DNA of 64,000 nt from NCBI RefSeq assembly GCF_031951985.1, contig NZ_JAVLVU010000001.1, forward strand, positions 1,674,001 through 1,738,000, given 5' to 3'. The stretch's first letter is position 1. Each line of letters opens with the position of its first letter. The stretch comes from Mucilaginibacter terrae. Its GTDB lineage: Bacteria > Bacteroidota > Bacteroidia > Sphingobacteriales > Sphingobacteriaceae. Below are positions 34,952-44,762 of this stretch, piece by piece. The position numbers were made by a program, and so were the translations under genes. Under the pieces are notes generated by a model. That model was not told the origin of the DNA. It was given only the letters and a program-made list of their open reading frames with translations, and ran no database searches.

Positions 34952-35224
34952 ATGGATGACTTAAAGCCAACAAACGACAAACCTGATTTCGGTACCCTTA
35001 CCGGGATAATGGAACGCTTTGCTCAAATTCCTTATGAGCAGTTCCAGCAGGAATTGCATGACTGGTTTTACACTTCGCTATCGGAAAAAGGGATTGATGC
35101 ACAGCAATTGCAGGAAAGCGGTCTTGCCAACTTACCCAAACTGGTAAGCTCGATTTACCATGAAGCCGAACTGAAACAATTGTTGCACGATCAATCCATT
35201 TCCGATGAGCCAGGCGACGATTAA
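34952..35224 (+). CDS. Small acidic hypothetical protein
   Basis: This 90-residue acidic, helical protein (MERFAQIPYEQFQQELHDWFYTSLSEKG...) has no signal peptide or known domain. It lies about 60-80 bases downstream of the structured RNA region, which could be its leader. Its ATG at 34952 is preceded by AT-rich sequence. Function unknown. Confidence 0.55.
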   Translation: MDDLKPTNDKPDFGTLTGIMERFAQIPYEQFQQELHDWFYTSLSEKGIDAQQLQESGLANLPKLVSSIYHEAELKQLLHDQSISDEPGDD

Positions 35225-35353
35225 ATCCACCATTTGGCTTCTTGTGATATGCCCTCCTGAGTGACACAGGGCCAGGGCAGCCTGCACCCAGTTAATAGTT
35301 AATCGCCGGTTGCCCTTTCCTTTCTGACTGACATTTCCAATCTCTTAACGCTC

Positions 35354-36631
35354 ATGAAAAAAACGATACTCTCCGGTGTCCTGGCCGCGCTTTGCCTTTT
35401 CTCAAGGGTAATAGCCCAGGACCATCCGGCGTTAAAGCCACTCAAGCCCGGCGACCCGGTCCCTGATATTACTTTGACCGGTCTCCAAAACTATGCTGCG
35501 CCGACCCTCAAGCTGCACGATCTCCAGGACCGATTGGTCATCCTTGACTTTTGGGCGATGTGGTGCGCCTCCTGCATCAAAATGTTCCCGGCGATAGACA
35601 AGCTGCAGGAACAATATCAGGGGAAAGTGCTTTTTCTCGGCGTGAATGCCACCGGGGAAAAGCGAACGCAGATCGCTGCTTTCTTTAAAAAGCATGCCGG
35701 CGAATTCAGCTTTCCGAATGTTCCGGAGGACACGGTCCTCAAAAAGCTATTCCCGCATCATAGTATCCCGCATTACGTCTGGCTGTACCAGGGAAAGGTC
35801 GCCGCCATTACGGATGCCTTCGCAATCCATGCGGATACCATCGCACGGGTACTGGCCGGAAGCAGGGGCCCTCTTTACACGAAAGTTGACCAAACCCACC
35901 GGATGGATAAGCCGATCTTCCTGGATGGAAACGGCGGTGTACCTGCCAGTTACCAATACCGGTCGATCCTGACCCCCTACGCGCCCGGCCATCCCAGCTC
36001 GATCTATATGCAAACCAACGGAAAGGACTCCGTTTCACGCATCCAACTGGTGAATGCGACCCTGACACAAATGGTCTTCACGGCCTGGCCGGAGGTCGGC
36101 GCGGCTCCCGCCAACCGTATACGCCTGAATGTAAAAGACACGGTTGCCTACCGGACGACCGGCGAAAGCTTTGTCTGGCAGCGACAATACCGGTTTACCT
36201 ACGAGTCTTCCTTCCCACAACGGCCGAAACGGGAAGCCCTTCAAATTTTCCGGGATGACCTGCACCGCTATTTCGGTTTGCGGGTGGATAGTGCAATGGA
36301 AAACAAGACCTGCCTGGTGATCCAAAGACGGGATACCCAACCTGCGACAAGCACAGGCGGCCCCGGGACCAATTGGTTCAATGAAGAAAAAGGAGCCGCC
36401 TGGTTCAAGAATTACCCTGTGGATGAGGTGACCGCTGCCTTAAACGAACGTTCCCCGCTGCCTATCCTGAACGAATCCGGCGGCAACGCGTTGCTCAGCC
36501 TGGAACTCCCCTCTTTTACGATTGACGAAGGATCGCTACGGGCGGCATTGATCAAGCATGGGTATACCCTCAACCGCATGGAGCGTCCCGTCCTCGTGTA
36601 TACGATCACCGACCAGAACCCCCACCCTTAA
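35354..36631 (+). CDS. TlpA-like secreted thioredoxin-fold protein with large C-terminal domain
   Basis: A signal peptide (MKKTILSGVLAALCLFSRVIAQ) precedes an AhpC/TSA-TlpA thioredoxin domain (about residues 30-170) with the redox pair W-C71-A-S-C74. Residues about 180-425 form an added domain. Its end (FTIDEGSLRAALIKHGYTLNRMERPVLVYTI) recalls the DUF3738-type tails of Bacteroidota TlpA proteins. It should act in the periplasm in disulfide exchange. It lies 11 bases before a SusC gene and belongs to the TlpA-SusC-SusD operon. Confidence 0.85.
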   Translation: MKKTILSGVLAALCLFSRVIAQDHPALKPLKPGDPVPDITLTGLQNYAAPTLKLHDLQDRLVILDFWAMWCASCIKMFPAIDKLQEQYQGKVLFLGVNATGEKRTQIAAFFKKHAGEFSFPNVPEDTVLKKLFPHHSIPHYVWLYQGKVAAITDAFAIHADTIARVLAGSRGPLYTKVDQTHRMDKPIFLDGNGGVPASYQYRSILTPYAPGHPSSIYMQTNGKDSVSRIQLVNATLTQMVFTAWPEVGAAPANRIRLNVKDTVAYRTTGESFVWQRQYRFTYESSFPQRPKREALQIFRDDLHRYFGLRVDSAMENKTCLVIQRRDTQPATSTGGPGTNWFNEEKGAAWFKNYPVDEVTAALNERSPLPILNESGGNALLSLELPSFTIDEGSLRAALIKHGYTLNRMERPVLVYTITDQNPHP

Positions 36632-36642
36632 CCTAAAAAACT

Positions 36643-39600
36643 ATGAAATATTTGTATTCGCTCTTCATTTTCATGCTTCCTTTGATCGCATCCGCGCAGA
36701 CCCTGGTCACAGGGAAAGTTACCAATGAACGCAACGAGCCCCTCCAGGCGATAACGGTTACGGAAAAAGGCACGGGCGTCGTCCGCTTTACCGATGAAAA
36801 AGGCCTGTTCACGATTCCCCTGCATACGGGGTCGATCATTCGCCTGACCGGTGTTGGCGTTGAACCGGTCGATGTTCCTTATACCGGCAAAAACGGGCTC
36901 GTCATCGTTCTACGCCAGAGCCGGAGCCAGCTCGACGAAGTGCAGGTCATTGCCTATGGTACCAATACCCAGCGGTTCAACACCGGTTCGGTCACCGCAA
37001 AGTAACTGCTGAAGAGATCAGCCGGCAGCCGGTCAGCAATCCGCTTAGCGCCTTGCAGGGAAGGGTTCCCGGACTGGTGGTCACCTCCAGCAGCGGCCTG
37101 CCGGGCGCTTCTGTCAATCTACAGATCCGCGGGCAAAACACCTTACGGTCCAATGCCGGCATCCTCGCACCGCGCGATCAGCCGCTGTTCATCATTGACG
37201 GCGTTCCCTATGCAACGCAAAACGGTAACACGAACCAGTTCAGTTCCGTGCAATCGCCGGGTCTGGCCGGTTCCTATAACAATGCCTATGGCGGTGTAAG
37301 TCCGTTCAACAGCATCAACCCGCAGGATATTGAAAGCATCGAGGTGTTAAGGGACGCGGATGCCACGGCTATCTACGGATCCCGCGGTGGTAACGGCGTT
37401 ATCCTGATCACGACCAAGAAAGGCAAGGCGGGTGTCACGAAGATCGACCTGAACCTGAACAGTGGGTTAAGCTTCACCGGCAAGACGATGCCGATGATGA
37501 GCACCCCGGAGTATCTTGCCATGCGCCGTGAAGCGCTGGCCAATGACGGGTTAGCGCCTAACCTGATCATCAATGACGAGGCCTATGCGCCCGACCTGCT
37601 GCTCTTCGACCAGCAAAAGGATACCAACTGGAAAAAGTATTTTACCGGCAGGAACGCTGCCACGACAAATGCAAACCTGTCACTCTCGGGCGGCAATGCC
37701 CAAACCACTTTTCATCTGAGCGGCGGCTACACCCGGGAAGGCTATATCTTTCCCGGTGACTTTTCCGCCAGGCGCGGCAGTGTGGCGCTTAGCCTTCACC
37801 ATGCCAGCAGCGACAACCGGCTAAGTGTTGATCTATCGACCAGCTATTCGGCCAGCAGTAACAACAGTTCCGGCGCACGAGAGCTGCTCGGTGCATTTGC
37901 GCTTGACCCGAACTACCCGGACCTGTTGGACGCGAATGGAAAACTCGTCTGGAGCTACCAGGGCCGGCAGCTCAGGAACTTTACGGCAGGGAACAACGTA
38001 ATGGCCTACCTACAACAGCCTTACCGCGTTCAGAACAACCTGTTGACGAGCAGCCTGCAGGCGGGGTACAAACTCACCTCCGGCCTGACCTTGAGATCGG
38101 GCTTTGGTTACACGACCTTTAGCGGCGATGAGTACACCGGGACACCTAAAAGTACGCTCAGTCCTTACAATAACCCGCAGGCTACCGCCCGTTTCGGGAC
38201 CAATGATTACCGGACCTGGATCATCGAGCCGCAACTGGAGTACCGGGGCAATGCCGGTAAGCATAGCTACAGCGCATTGCTGGGCGGCACGTTCCAGCAA
38301 AACAACAATGCCCGGACGGATGCCAGCGGCAGCGGCTATCTGAGCGACGAGCTGATCGGCTCCCTGGCCGGCGCACCAACCCGGACGATCACGGATAGCT
38401 ACAGCCTGTATAGATACCAGGCGATCTTCGGGCGGCTTACCTATCGCTACGACGATAAATACCTGCTGAACGTGAACGTCCGCCGGGATGGCTCCAGCCG
38501 TTTCGGCCCTGACAAGCGCTTCGGGAATTTCGGCTCCATTGGCGCAGGATGGATCTTCGCAGAAGAGGAATTCGTAAAAACTGCGCTGCCGTTCCTCAGT
38601 TACGGAAAGCTGCGGGGCAGCTACGGCATTACCGGCAGTGATGCCATTGATAATTACCAGTTCCTGTCCCGCTGGGCACCGGCGACCTATGCGTATGACG
38701 GCGCGCTGGGGTACCAGCCCCGCAATCTGTTCAATAATCGCTTTGGCTGGGCCAGTACCAAAAAGCTGGAGGCGGGGCTGGAACTCGGATTTTTAAAAGA
38801 TCGTTTGCTGCTGAACACCACCTGGTACCGGCACCGTACAGGGAACCAACTGGTATTTTATACCCTCCCGTCGCAAAGCGGGTTTACCAGCGTAACCGAG
38901 AACCTGGACGCACTGGTGCAAAACACGGGTTGGGAGTTCAGTTTGCAGGCCACACCCGTCAAAAGTGCGGATTTCAGCTGGTCGGCAGCGCTGAACCTCT
39001 CCCTGCCTAAAAACAAGTTACTGGCGTTCCCTGACCTGGCTACTTCCAGTTACGCTTTGCAATACTTCATCGGCCAACCGGTCAATGCCGTCCGGGGCTA
39101 CCGGTCCGCAGGTGTAAATCCGGAGACCGGATTGTTCGAATTCTATACAACCGCAGGCGGTCGGACGACTTCTCCGGCATCGCCCTCGGGCGGATCGCTG
39201 AATGACCAAGCCATTATCGGTAACCCGGATCCGAAGTGGTTTGGCGGCCTGCAGAACAGCTTCCGTTTCCGGAGCCTGCAACTGGATGTGTTCTGGGAGT
39301 TCCGGAAGCAGTGGGGCGTCACCTATCTGCAGCAGATCTATTCACAACTTCCCGGATTTGAGCAAAACCTGCCAGCCACCTTTAACCAGCGGTGGCAGAA
39401 GCCCGGTGACCAGGCGGCTTTTCAGCGCTTAGCGGTACAGTATGCCGACGCCTACGACACCGGTTCCTATTTCTACCAATCGGATGGTGTTTACGGGGAC
39501 GCGTCGTATTTGCGCCTGAAGAACGTCGCGCTGTCCTGGCAATTGCCATCCAGGGTATTGACCAGACTTCATGTCCAAAACCTCCGGATCTACGCGACGG

Positions 39601-39713
39601 CGCAGAACCTGTTGACGATCACCAATTATGCCGGAAACGATCCGGAAACCCAGAATTTTTATGGAGTGCCGCCGCTTAAAACCGTGGTGCTTGGCCTCCA
39701 GCTAACCCTTTAA
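36643..39713 (+). pseudogene. SusC/RagA-family TonB-linked outer membrane receptor, frameshifted
   Basis: Two frames, 36643-37005 and about 37003-39713, give one 1023-residue SusC protein if one G is added near 37002 (AAGTAAC for AAGGTAAC). The reading then continues SVTAK-VTAEEISRQPVSNPLSALQGRVPG. The first part has a signal peptide, a carboxypeptidase-regulatory-like domain (VTGKVTNERNEPLQAITV) and the TonB-box region. The second has the plug (VNLQIRGQNTLRS, EVLRDADATAIYGSRGG) and the 22-strand barrel ending VVLGLQLTL. It imports a nutrient, often a glycan or peptide, with its SusD partner. No glycoside hydrolase is nearby, so the substrate is open. Confidence 0.88.
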
Positions 39714-39723
39714 AAATTTGTTT

Positions 39724-41077
39724 ATGAAACATCATAGCCTGACATATTATCTTACGCTGCTGCTGGTTTGCAGCTGCCTGTGGAGTTCCTGCAAAAAGTT
39801 TGTGGACGCCGGTTCTCCTAAAGCAGAACTTACCACCGATAAAGTATTTGCCGACAGTACCGGAGCGACAGCGGCGGTGACCGGCATCTACATTACGCCC
39901 GGAATCGGATCAGGATCCACCACGGTCGCCGCAGGGCTATCCGCCGATGAGCTGTCCACAACGGCCCAGGGCAGCTATGCCGAGTTCTTTGCGAACAACA
40001 TCCGGCCGGCGAACAGTCAAAACCGCTCATTATGGGTGAGCACTTATCAGCAATTGTACCAAGCAAACGCCTGTATAGAAGGCATCATGGCCTCTCCAGG
40101 CCTTTCTGATCAGCAAAAGAAGCGATTGACAGCAGAGGCACGCTTTATCCGGGCCTTCCTGCTTTTCAACCTGACCGGGTTGTTCGGCCCGGTTCCGCTG
40201 GTCACCATGACCGATTACCGAGAAACCCGTACGCTTCCGCGGGCCGCCACCACGGCTGTATATGCACAGGTGGTAGCAGACCTGCAATTCGCACAGGCCA
40301 ACCTAAGCAGCCAGGGGGAAGATACACGGCGGGGAAATTACTATGCCGCTACGGCATTGCTGGCCAGGGTTTACCTGTACCTTGGACAGTACGCCCAGGC
40401 AGCAGCGGAAGCAAGTAAAGTCATTGATTCGGGTCATTTTTCGTTGATGGCTGAGCCGAACCAAGTGTTCCTGGCGACGAGCAAGGAAGCGATATGGGCG
40501 GCTGGTCCCGGTCACTACCGGCCGGGAGACGACGGAGGGTTCCTTATTCGTACCATCGTCGGCAAGCGCCGTTCCCGCATTCGTCCTCAGTGAACAACTG
40601 CGTGCCGCCTTTGCACCGACCGATAAACGTGCAGTGCAATGGATAGCGGGGAGTACGATCGGCGGGCGGGTTTACTATTACCCGTTCAAATACAAAAAGG
40701 TGTTCAGCAGCGGTGCCCCGACGGAACACTATATGGTGCTCAGGCTGGCCGAGCAATACCTCATCCGGGCGGAATGCCGGGGAAAGACGGGGAATATCGC
40801 TGGGGCGATAGCTGACCTCCATGTCATCCAGAAACGCGCCAACGCCGCGCTGTACGCCGGGGAGGCCGCGGGCTTGCCTGACGCGATCGAGCTGGAAAGA
40901 AAAAAGGAACTGTTCTGTGAGTGGGGACACCGCTGGGCAGACCTGAAAAGAACTGGCCGGGCTGATGTCGTATTAAGCCCGGTGAAGGCTGGCTGGAAAC
41001 CTGCTGCCGCACTGTTTCCGGTGCCGCAGGAAGAACTTGATGCCAACCCCTATCTGGATCAAAACCCCGGTTATTGA
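39724..41077 (+). pseudogene. SusD/RagB-family nutrient-binding lipoprotein, frameshifted
   Basis: Frames 39724 to about 40497 and about 40497-41077 join into a 450-residue SusD protein when one G is removed from the run at 40496-40498; the text then reads EAIWRLVPVTTGRETTEGSLFVPSS. The N terminus is a lipoprotein signal (LLLVCSCLWSSC) with lipid-carrying C23. SusD helices follow (FIRAFLLFNLTGLFGPVPLV, ATALLARVYLYLGQYAQAAAEA), and the C-terminal region has RKKELFCEWGHRWADLKRTG. It would cap the SusC channel on the cell surface. A terminator follows 22 bases after the stop. Confidence 0.87.
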
Positions 41078-41099
41078 AGGGAAGAAAATGAGATCAAAC

Positions 41100-41131
41100 A
41101 AAAAGAGAGCCCATGGAGCTCTCTTTTTTTA
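41100..41131. terminator. Two-way terminator between susD and the DUF6520-like gene
   Basis: AAAAAGAGAGC and GCTCTCTTTTTTT arms flank a short CATG-type loop (around 41111-41116). The A-run and T-run make it a terminator in both directions, serving the convergent susD and DUF6520-like genes. Confidence 0.8.
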
Positions 41132-41140
41132 TCGAACTAA

Positions 41141-41458
41141 TCAATTACGCGTTGCAGCTATGGTTTGTGGCATTTGGGTGCCGTCAAGCTGGTTGCTGGA
41201 GTTCACCTGGCTGGCATTGAACCCGGAAATACACTGATTGGTCGATCCGCTACAAGTGAAGCCGTCAGGTTGTGGCGGTGTTTCGCTTTCACCCAGATAG
41301 GTTGCGCCGGAAGATGGAACTGATTGCGAGGTGGTTCTGTTCGCGGTGATGCGGAACCATTTATAAGAAACCAGTTTGCCATGGTGTGCTGGTGTGGTGA
41401 AGGCACTGGCACTGATCGCGATGATTACGGCTGCGATGCCTAAAATATTTTTATGCAT
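41141..41458 (-). CDS. DUF6520-like small secreted Cys-pair peptide
   Basis: This 105-residue protein has a signal peptide (MHKNILGIAAVIIAISASAFT) and a short mature part with a Cys pair (FTCSGSTNQCISGF). This fits the DUF6520-type peptides of Bacteroidota, which usually occur in small arrays with MauE and TlpA proteins, as here. The two Cys residues are six apart (seven positions) and could form a disulfide handled by the MauE/TlpA proteins. Function unknown; a secreted peptide that is modified or exported is a guess. Confidence 0.65.
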   Translation of the reverse strand: MHKNILGIAAVIIAISASAFTTPAHHGKLVSYKWFRITANRTTSQSVPSSGATYLGESETPPQPDGFTCSGSTNQCISGFNASQVNSSNQLDGTQMPQTIAATRN

Positions 41459-41586
41459 GATCCTGAATGCTTTTATAGATCAAAAAACAAACGAAAAACT
41501 TTAATGGTAAAATATGTTATGCCTACTCTTTCAAGGATTTTCGGAACTCCTGTTGGCGCAGCGTTGCTGCCTGGTATTGATGGGTC

Positions 41587-42015
41587 TTAAAGTGCGGTCT
41601 TCCTCCTTTCCCTGTTACTCAGATATATCCCGGATAAACTTAACAGCAAGAAAAAGATGTTGAAGTACAGGTGCTGCTCCCAGGTCATCCACTTCAACAC
41701 ACCACCGCAGGAACAGGGCACGCGTTCAAAAGCATGCAGCATCACCATGGCCACATAGGCGGTGAACAGGAACATCAGCAGCGCCGAAAGGTAGAGCCCA
41801 TAGCGTTTTGTCCCGGTAAAGACCAGCAAGGCTGCCGTGACAAGCTCGGTTGCCGGCAAAGTATAGATCAGGATCTGTTGCATAACCGGAGGCAGGCTTT
41901 GCATCCGCATCTGTATGACAAAGGTTTGGAAGTCGATCCATTTACTGACCGCTGTGTATACGAAAAGCAGGATCAACAGTGCTGCAATGATTCCGGTCGT
42001 CTGGTTTCGTTCCAT
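41587..42015 (-). CDS. MauE/DoxX-like membrane protein
   Basis: From the ATG at 42015 (a TTG two codons earlier is less likely) this is a 142-residue protein with four membrane helices (GIIAALLILLFVYTAVSKW, ILIYTLPATELVTAALLVF, YLSALLMFLFTAYVAMVML, YFNIFFLLLSLSGIYL). The Cys motif PCSCGGVLKWMTWEQHLYFN is characteristic of Bacteroidota MauE-like proteins. MauE proteins are thought to work in disulfide or cofactor formation in the periplasm. It lies 128 bases upstream of the DUF6520-like gene and shares its strand. Confidence 0.8.
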   Translation of the reverse strand: MERNQTTGIIAALLILLFVYTAVSKWIDFQTFVIQMRMQSLPPVMQQILIYTLPATELVTAALLVFTGTKRYGLYLSALLMFLFTAYVAMVMLHAFERVPCSCGGVLKWMTWEQHLYFNIFFLLLSLSGIYLSNRERRKTAL

Positions 42016-42121
42016 GGGCAATGATTTTTATCGAAGTTACCGGAGCCGGTAAGAAAGCAGCGTGAACTACATCACGATCTGATTGGAACGACCTTACTAT
42101 TTCAAGTGAGCAACTGGATGT

Positions 42122-42694
42122 TTAACGATGATCATGGCTGATCAGCTTACTAAGATTTTCCCTGGTCATATTCAAGTATGTAGCGATCAGGCGAACGGAA
42201 ACCCTTTGGAAGATGACGGGGTTAACTTTCCGGAATTGCCGGTAGCGCTCTTCCGCGCTCCAGGTCATAAGCCGGCTGTAGAAATGATCCTGAAGAAGCC
42301 TTCGGCGCACGATGGTATTGGCCATCACCTTAAATTCCGGGAAGCGCGTGCGCAGGCTTTCCACAGTGGTATAGTTTATAGCTACAAGGTGGGTCGGTTC
42401 GAGTGCCTCCAGATAATAATCGGCAGGTTCCTGGAACACGCCTTGCCAGGAAAAGATGACCTCGCCGCCAAGGAAAAAGTGAAGGGTATGCTCTTTACCG
42501 GACACATCGAAATAATAGGCTCTAACCAAACCCTGTGGCAAATACCATAGGCGGTTCTCGACCTGGCCGGCTCCCTGAAAGACCTGATGATTATGGTAGA
42601 ATTCCTGCCGGATGAGCGTGTTCAGTTCTGCCAACAGCTCGCTACTCGGATCTGCCAGGGACGCTAAAAAATCAACTAATGAAGGTATGGTCAT
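42122..42694 (-). CDS. Crp/Fnr-family transcriptional regulator
   Basis: From the ATG at 42694 this is a 190-residue protein with a cyclic-nucleotide-binding fold (about residues 20-130, WYLPQGLVRAYYFDVSGKEHTLHFFLGGEVI) and a C-terminal helix-turn-helix (SVRLIATYLNMTRENLSKLI). The frame is open much farther upstream but runs into the divergent promoter and gene, so the longer start is unlikely. It diverges from the oxoamine synthase operon and may regulate it. The ligand is unknown; many Bacteroidota members do not bind cAMP. Confidence 0.85.
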   Translation of the reverse strand: MTIPSLVDFLASLADPSSELLAELNTLIRQEFYHNHQVFQGAGQVENRLWYLPQGLVRAYYFDVSGKEHTLHFFLGGEVIFSWQGVFQEPADYYLEALEPTHLVAINYTTVESLRTRFPEFKVMANTIVRRRLLQDHFYSRLMTWSAEERYRQFRKVNPVIFQRVSVRLIATYLNMTRENLSKLISHDHR

Positions 42695-42819
42695 AGCTGC
42701 AACATAAAGGGGTGCGGGGTTCTTAGCTGCCAGGGTCAAATTGCGGAGTACCATGCCGGCCGCTATCTTTTCCGGTTCCGGAAAAGAAATGCAAAAGAAG
42801 GGCATTTTTTGGTCCAAGT

Positions 42820-42871
42820 GGTGACATTGCGAAAAAGTTAAAAAATTGTTACCCCAATATTGTATGTCACC
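42820..42871. promoter_or_regulatory. Split dyad in the crp / oxoamine synthase intergenic region
   Basis: GGTGACAT (42820-42827) is perfectly inverted as ATGTCACC (42864-42871), 44 bases centre to centre, about four helical turns. It is 49 bases upstream of the synthase ATG and lies between the two divergent genes. Weaker AAAAAGT/ACTTTTT arms flank it. Paired half-sites at this spacing suggest a looping regulator, such as the neighbouring Crp-like or LuxR-type protein. Confidence 0.4.
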
Positions 42872-42919
42872 ATTTCGCACTTTTTTCAGCAATAAATTCG
42901 TGGTACAACAATTAATGCC

Positions 42920-44173
42920 ATGACACCTTTTGAAAAAGCAAGCTTTAAAGATTTTGAAAACATCCCGGGGAGCGACATGTATGAGACCGCAAATCATTTC
43001 AATCAGTACCTGGATTACCTGAAAAAAAACGACCGGTTAAATTACCGGCTGGAGTCGACGACGACCTGCGGGCCCCGTATGGACCTTCGGATGCCCGGTG
43101 AGCGCGCCCCCAGAACCTATGTCGCATTGGTGTCCAACGATTATTTAGGATTCACCCAACATCCGAAGATAAAGGCAGCAGTGATCGGGGGCATCGAACG
43201 ATTTGGCGCAGGCTCCGGTGCATCACCCGCCATCGGCGGACATTTCAGCTTTCATCAGCAGTTGGAGGATAAGATCGCGGCCTTCTTCCACCGCGATGCG
43301 GCCATCCTTTACACGACCGGCTATACCGCGAACAGCGCCACCTTTCAGTGTCTCCTGAAAAAGGAAGACGTAGCGATCGTGGATATGGAAGTTCACGCCA
43401 GCATCTACGAGGGCTGTCAACTGACCAACTTAAAAATGTTCCCCCATAACAACCTGGAGCGGCTGGAGCGTCAGTTGAAAGAGGCGCAACACCAATTCCG
43501 CACAAAAATGGTGATCATCGATGGCGTTTACTCGCAAAATGGAGACCTCGCTTTGGTGAAGGACATCCTTTTGCTATGCCGGAAATATGGTGCCTATCTG
43601 GCCATTGATGATGCCCATGGGGTTGGCGTGATCGGCAAGACCGGCCGAGGAGTGCTCGAAGCAGATAACCTTTTCCAGGACGTGGATATCATGACCGGTA
43701 CGCTCAGTAAGACCTTCGCTAATGTCGGGGGCTATGTGGTGGCGTCACCCGAGCTTGTCCGTTATCTCAAATTTCAATCAAAGCAACACCTGTTTTCCGT
43801 AACCGCAACGCCGGCAACCCTGGGGATCATGAAGGCGATCGACCTGATTGACGAGGAACCGCATTGGCGGGACAGGTTATGGGAAAATATCCGATACCTG
43901 AAAACCGGGTTGATCGCTCTCGGATTAGATATCGGAAAGACAGCCTCCGCGGTGATCCCCGTAAAGATCGGCGACCCGGCCAAAACCGGCGTGGTCGGAA
44001 AGTTACTGCTTGACCGCGGCGTTTATGCGAACCCGATCATGTACCCGGCAGTTGCCAAAAAAGACGCACGAATTCGAATGAGCGTGATGGCCACGCATAC
44101 CCGGGAAGATCTGGATACCGTTTTGAACGCCTTCGAAGAGATAGACCGCATCGTTCCCATTTCAAAGCACTAA
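42920..44173 (+). CDS. Alpha-oxoamine synthase (AONS/KBL/SPT-family PLP enzyme)
   Basis: This 417-residue PLP enzyme of fold type I joins an amino acid to an acyl thioester with loss of CO2. Family motifs are GAGSGASPAIGGHFSFHQQLE, AILYTTGYTANSA, the cofactor-binding AIDDAHGVGVIGKTGRG and the Schiff-base K264 in TGTLSKTFANVGGY. The family includes 8-amino-7-oxononanoate synthase, 2-amino-3-ketobutyrate CoA ligase, serine palmitoyltransferase and CqsA autoinducer synthase; motifs alone do not separate them. No biotin genes are nearby. Next are a GNAT acyltransferase and a membrane LuxR-type regulator, which suggests a lipid or signal-molecule product. Confidence 0.85.
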   Translation: MTPFEKASFKDFENIPGSDMYETANHFNQYLDYLKKNDRLNYRLESTTTCGPRMDLRMPGERAPRTYVALVSNDYLGFTQHPKIKAAVIGGIERFGAGSGASPAIGGHFSFHQQLEDKIAAFFHRDAAILYTTGYTANSATFQCLLKKEDVAIVDMEVHASIYEGCQLTNLKMFPHNNLERLERQLKEAQHQFRTKMVIIDGVYSQNGDLALVKDILLLCRKYGAYLAIDDAHGVGVIGKTGRGVLEADNLFQDVDIMTGTLSKTFANVGGYVVASPELVRYLKFQSKQHLFSVTATPATLGIMKAIDLIDEEPHWRDRLWENIRYLKTGLIALGLDIGKTASAVIPVKIGDPAKTGVVGKLLLDRGVYANPIMYPAVAKKDARIRMSVMATHTREDLDTVLNAFEEIDRIVPISKH

Positions 44174-44176
44174 GTG

Positions 44177-44752
44177 ATGATCATCGCCAATAAAAACGAC
44201 CGTGGTGCGGTCATCGATATCCTTGCTGAGGCATTTGATGATAACCAGAGCGTCAATTACATCGTCGGCCCCGGGAGCGGACGCAAACGCCGGATCCAAG
44301 CGTTGATGGCTTATTCATTTGATGTGTGCCAGTTGTTCGGCGAAGTCTGGTTGTCGGATGACCGAAAAGCCTGCTTGCTCTATCTGTATCCGGAACGGAA
44401 AAAGACGAATTTCCGGTCAATCCTGTTAGACATCAGGCTCATCTGGCAAGCCATCGGTATCTGTCGTACCGGGTTAGCCCTGAAACGCGAAAAGCTGATC
44501 GCTCGAAAACAATTGAAGGGCAAGACGCTATACCTGTGGTTCATCGGCATAAAATCCGGTGACCAGCGTAAAGGCGCGGGTACCGCCTTATTAAAAGAGT
44601 TGATCGATGTTGCCGATATCGAATTCAGGAACATTATTCTCGAAACTTCCACTACCCGTAATCTGCCGTGGTATGAAAAGTTAGGATTCAGCACTTACGA
44701 TGAACTTGAACTCAGCTACCATTTACATTTTCTTAAAAAAGAACCGGATTGA
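44177..44752 (+). CDS. GNAT-family acyltransferase
   Basis: This 191-residue protein has the GNAT core in its C-terminal half: LYLWFIGIKSGDQRKGAGTALLKELIDVA (the acetyl-CoA pyrophosphate loop, split here) and ILETSTTRNLPWYEKLGFSTYDE. It starts three bases after the oxoamine synthase stop (an in-frame GTG directly before the ATG is the only alternative). The tight coupling suggests it acylates the product of the synthase or a precursor. Substrate unknown. Confidence 0.82.
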   Translation: MIIANKNDRGAVIDILAEAFDDNQSVNYIVGPGSGRKRRIQALMAYSFDVCQLFGEVWLSDDRKACLLYLYPERKKTNFRSILLDIRLIWQAIGICRTGLALKREKLIARKQLKGKTLYLWFIGIKSGDQRKGAGTALLKELIDVADIEFRNIILETSTTRNLPWYEKLGFSTYDELELSYHLHFLKKEPD

Positions 44753-44762
44753 CGATTAACCT

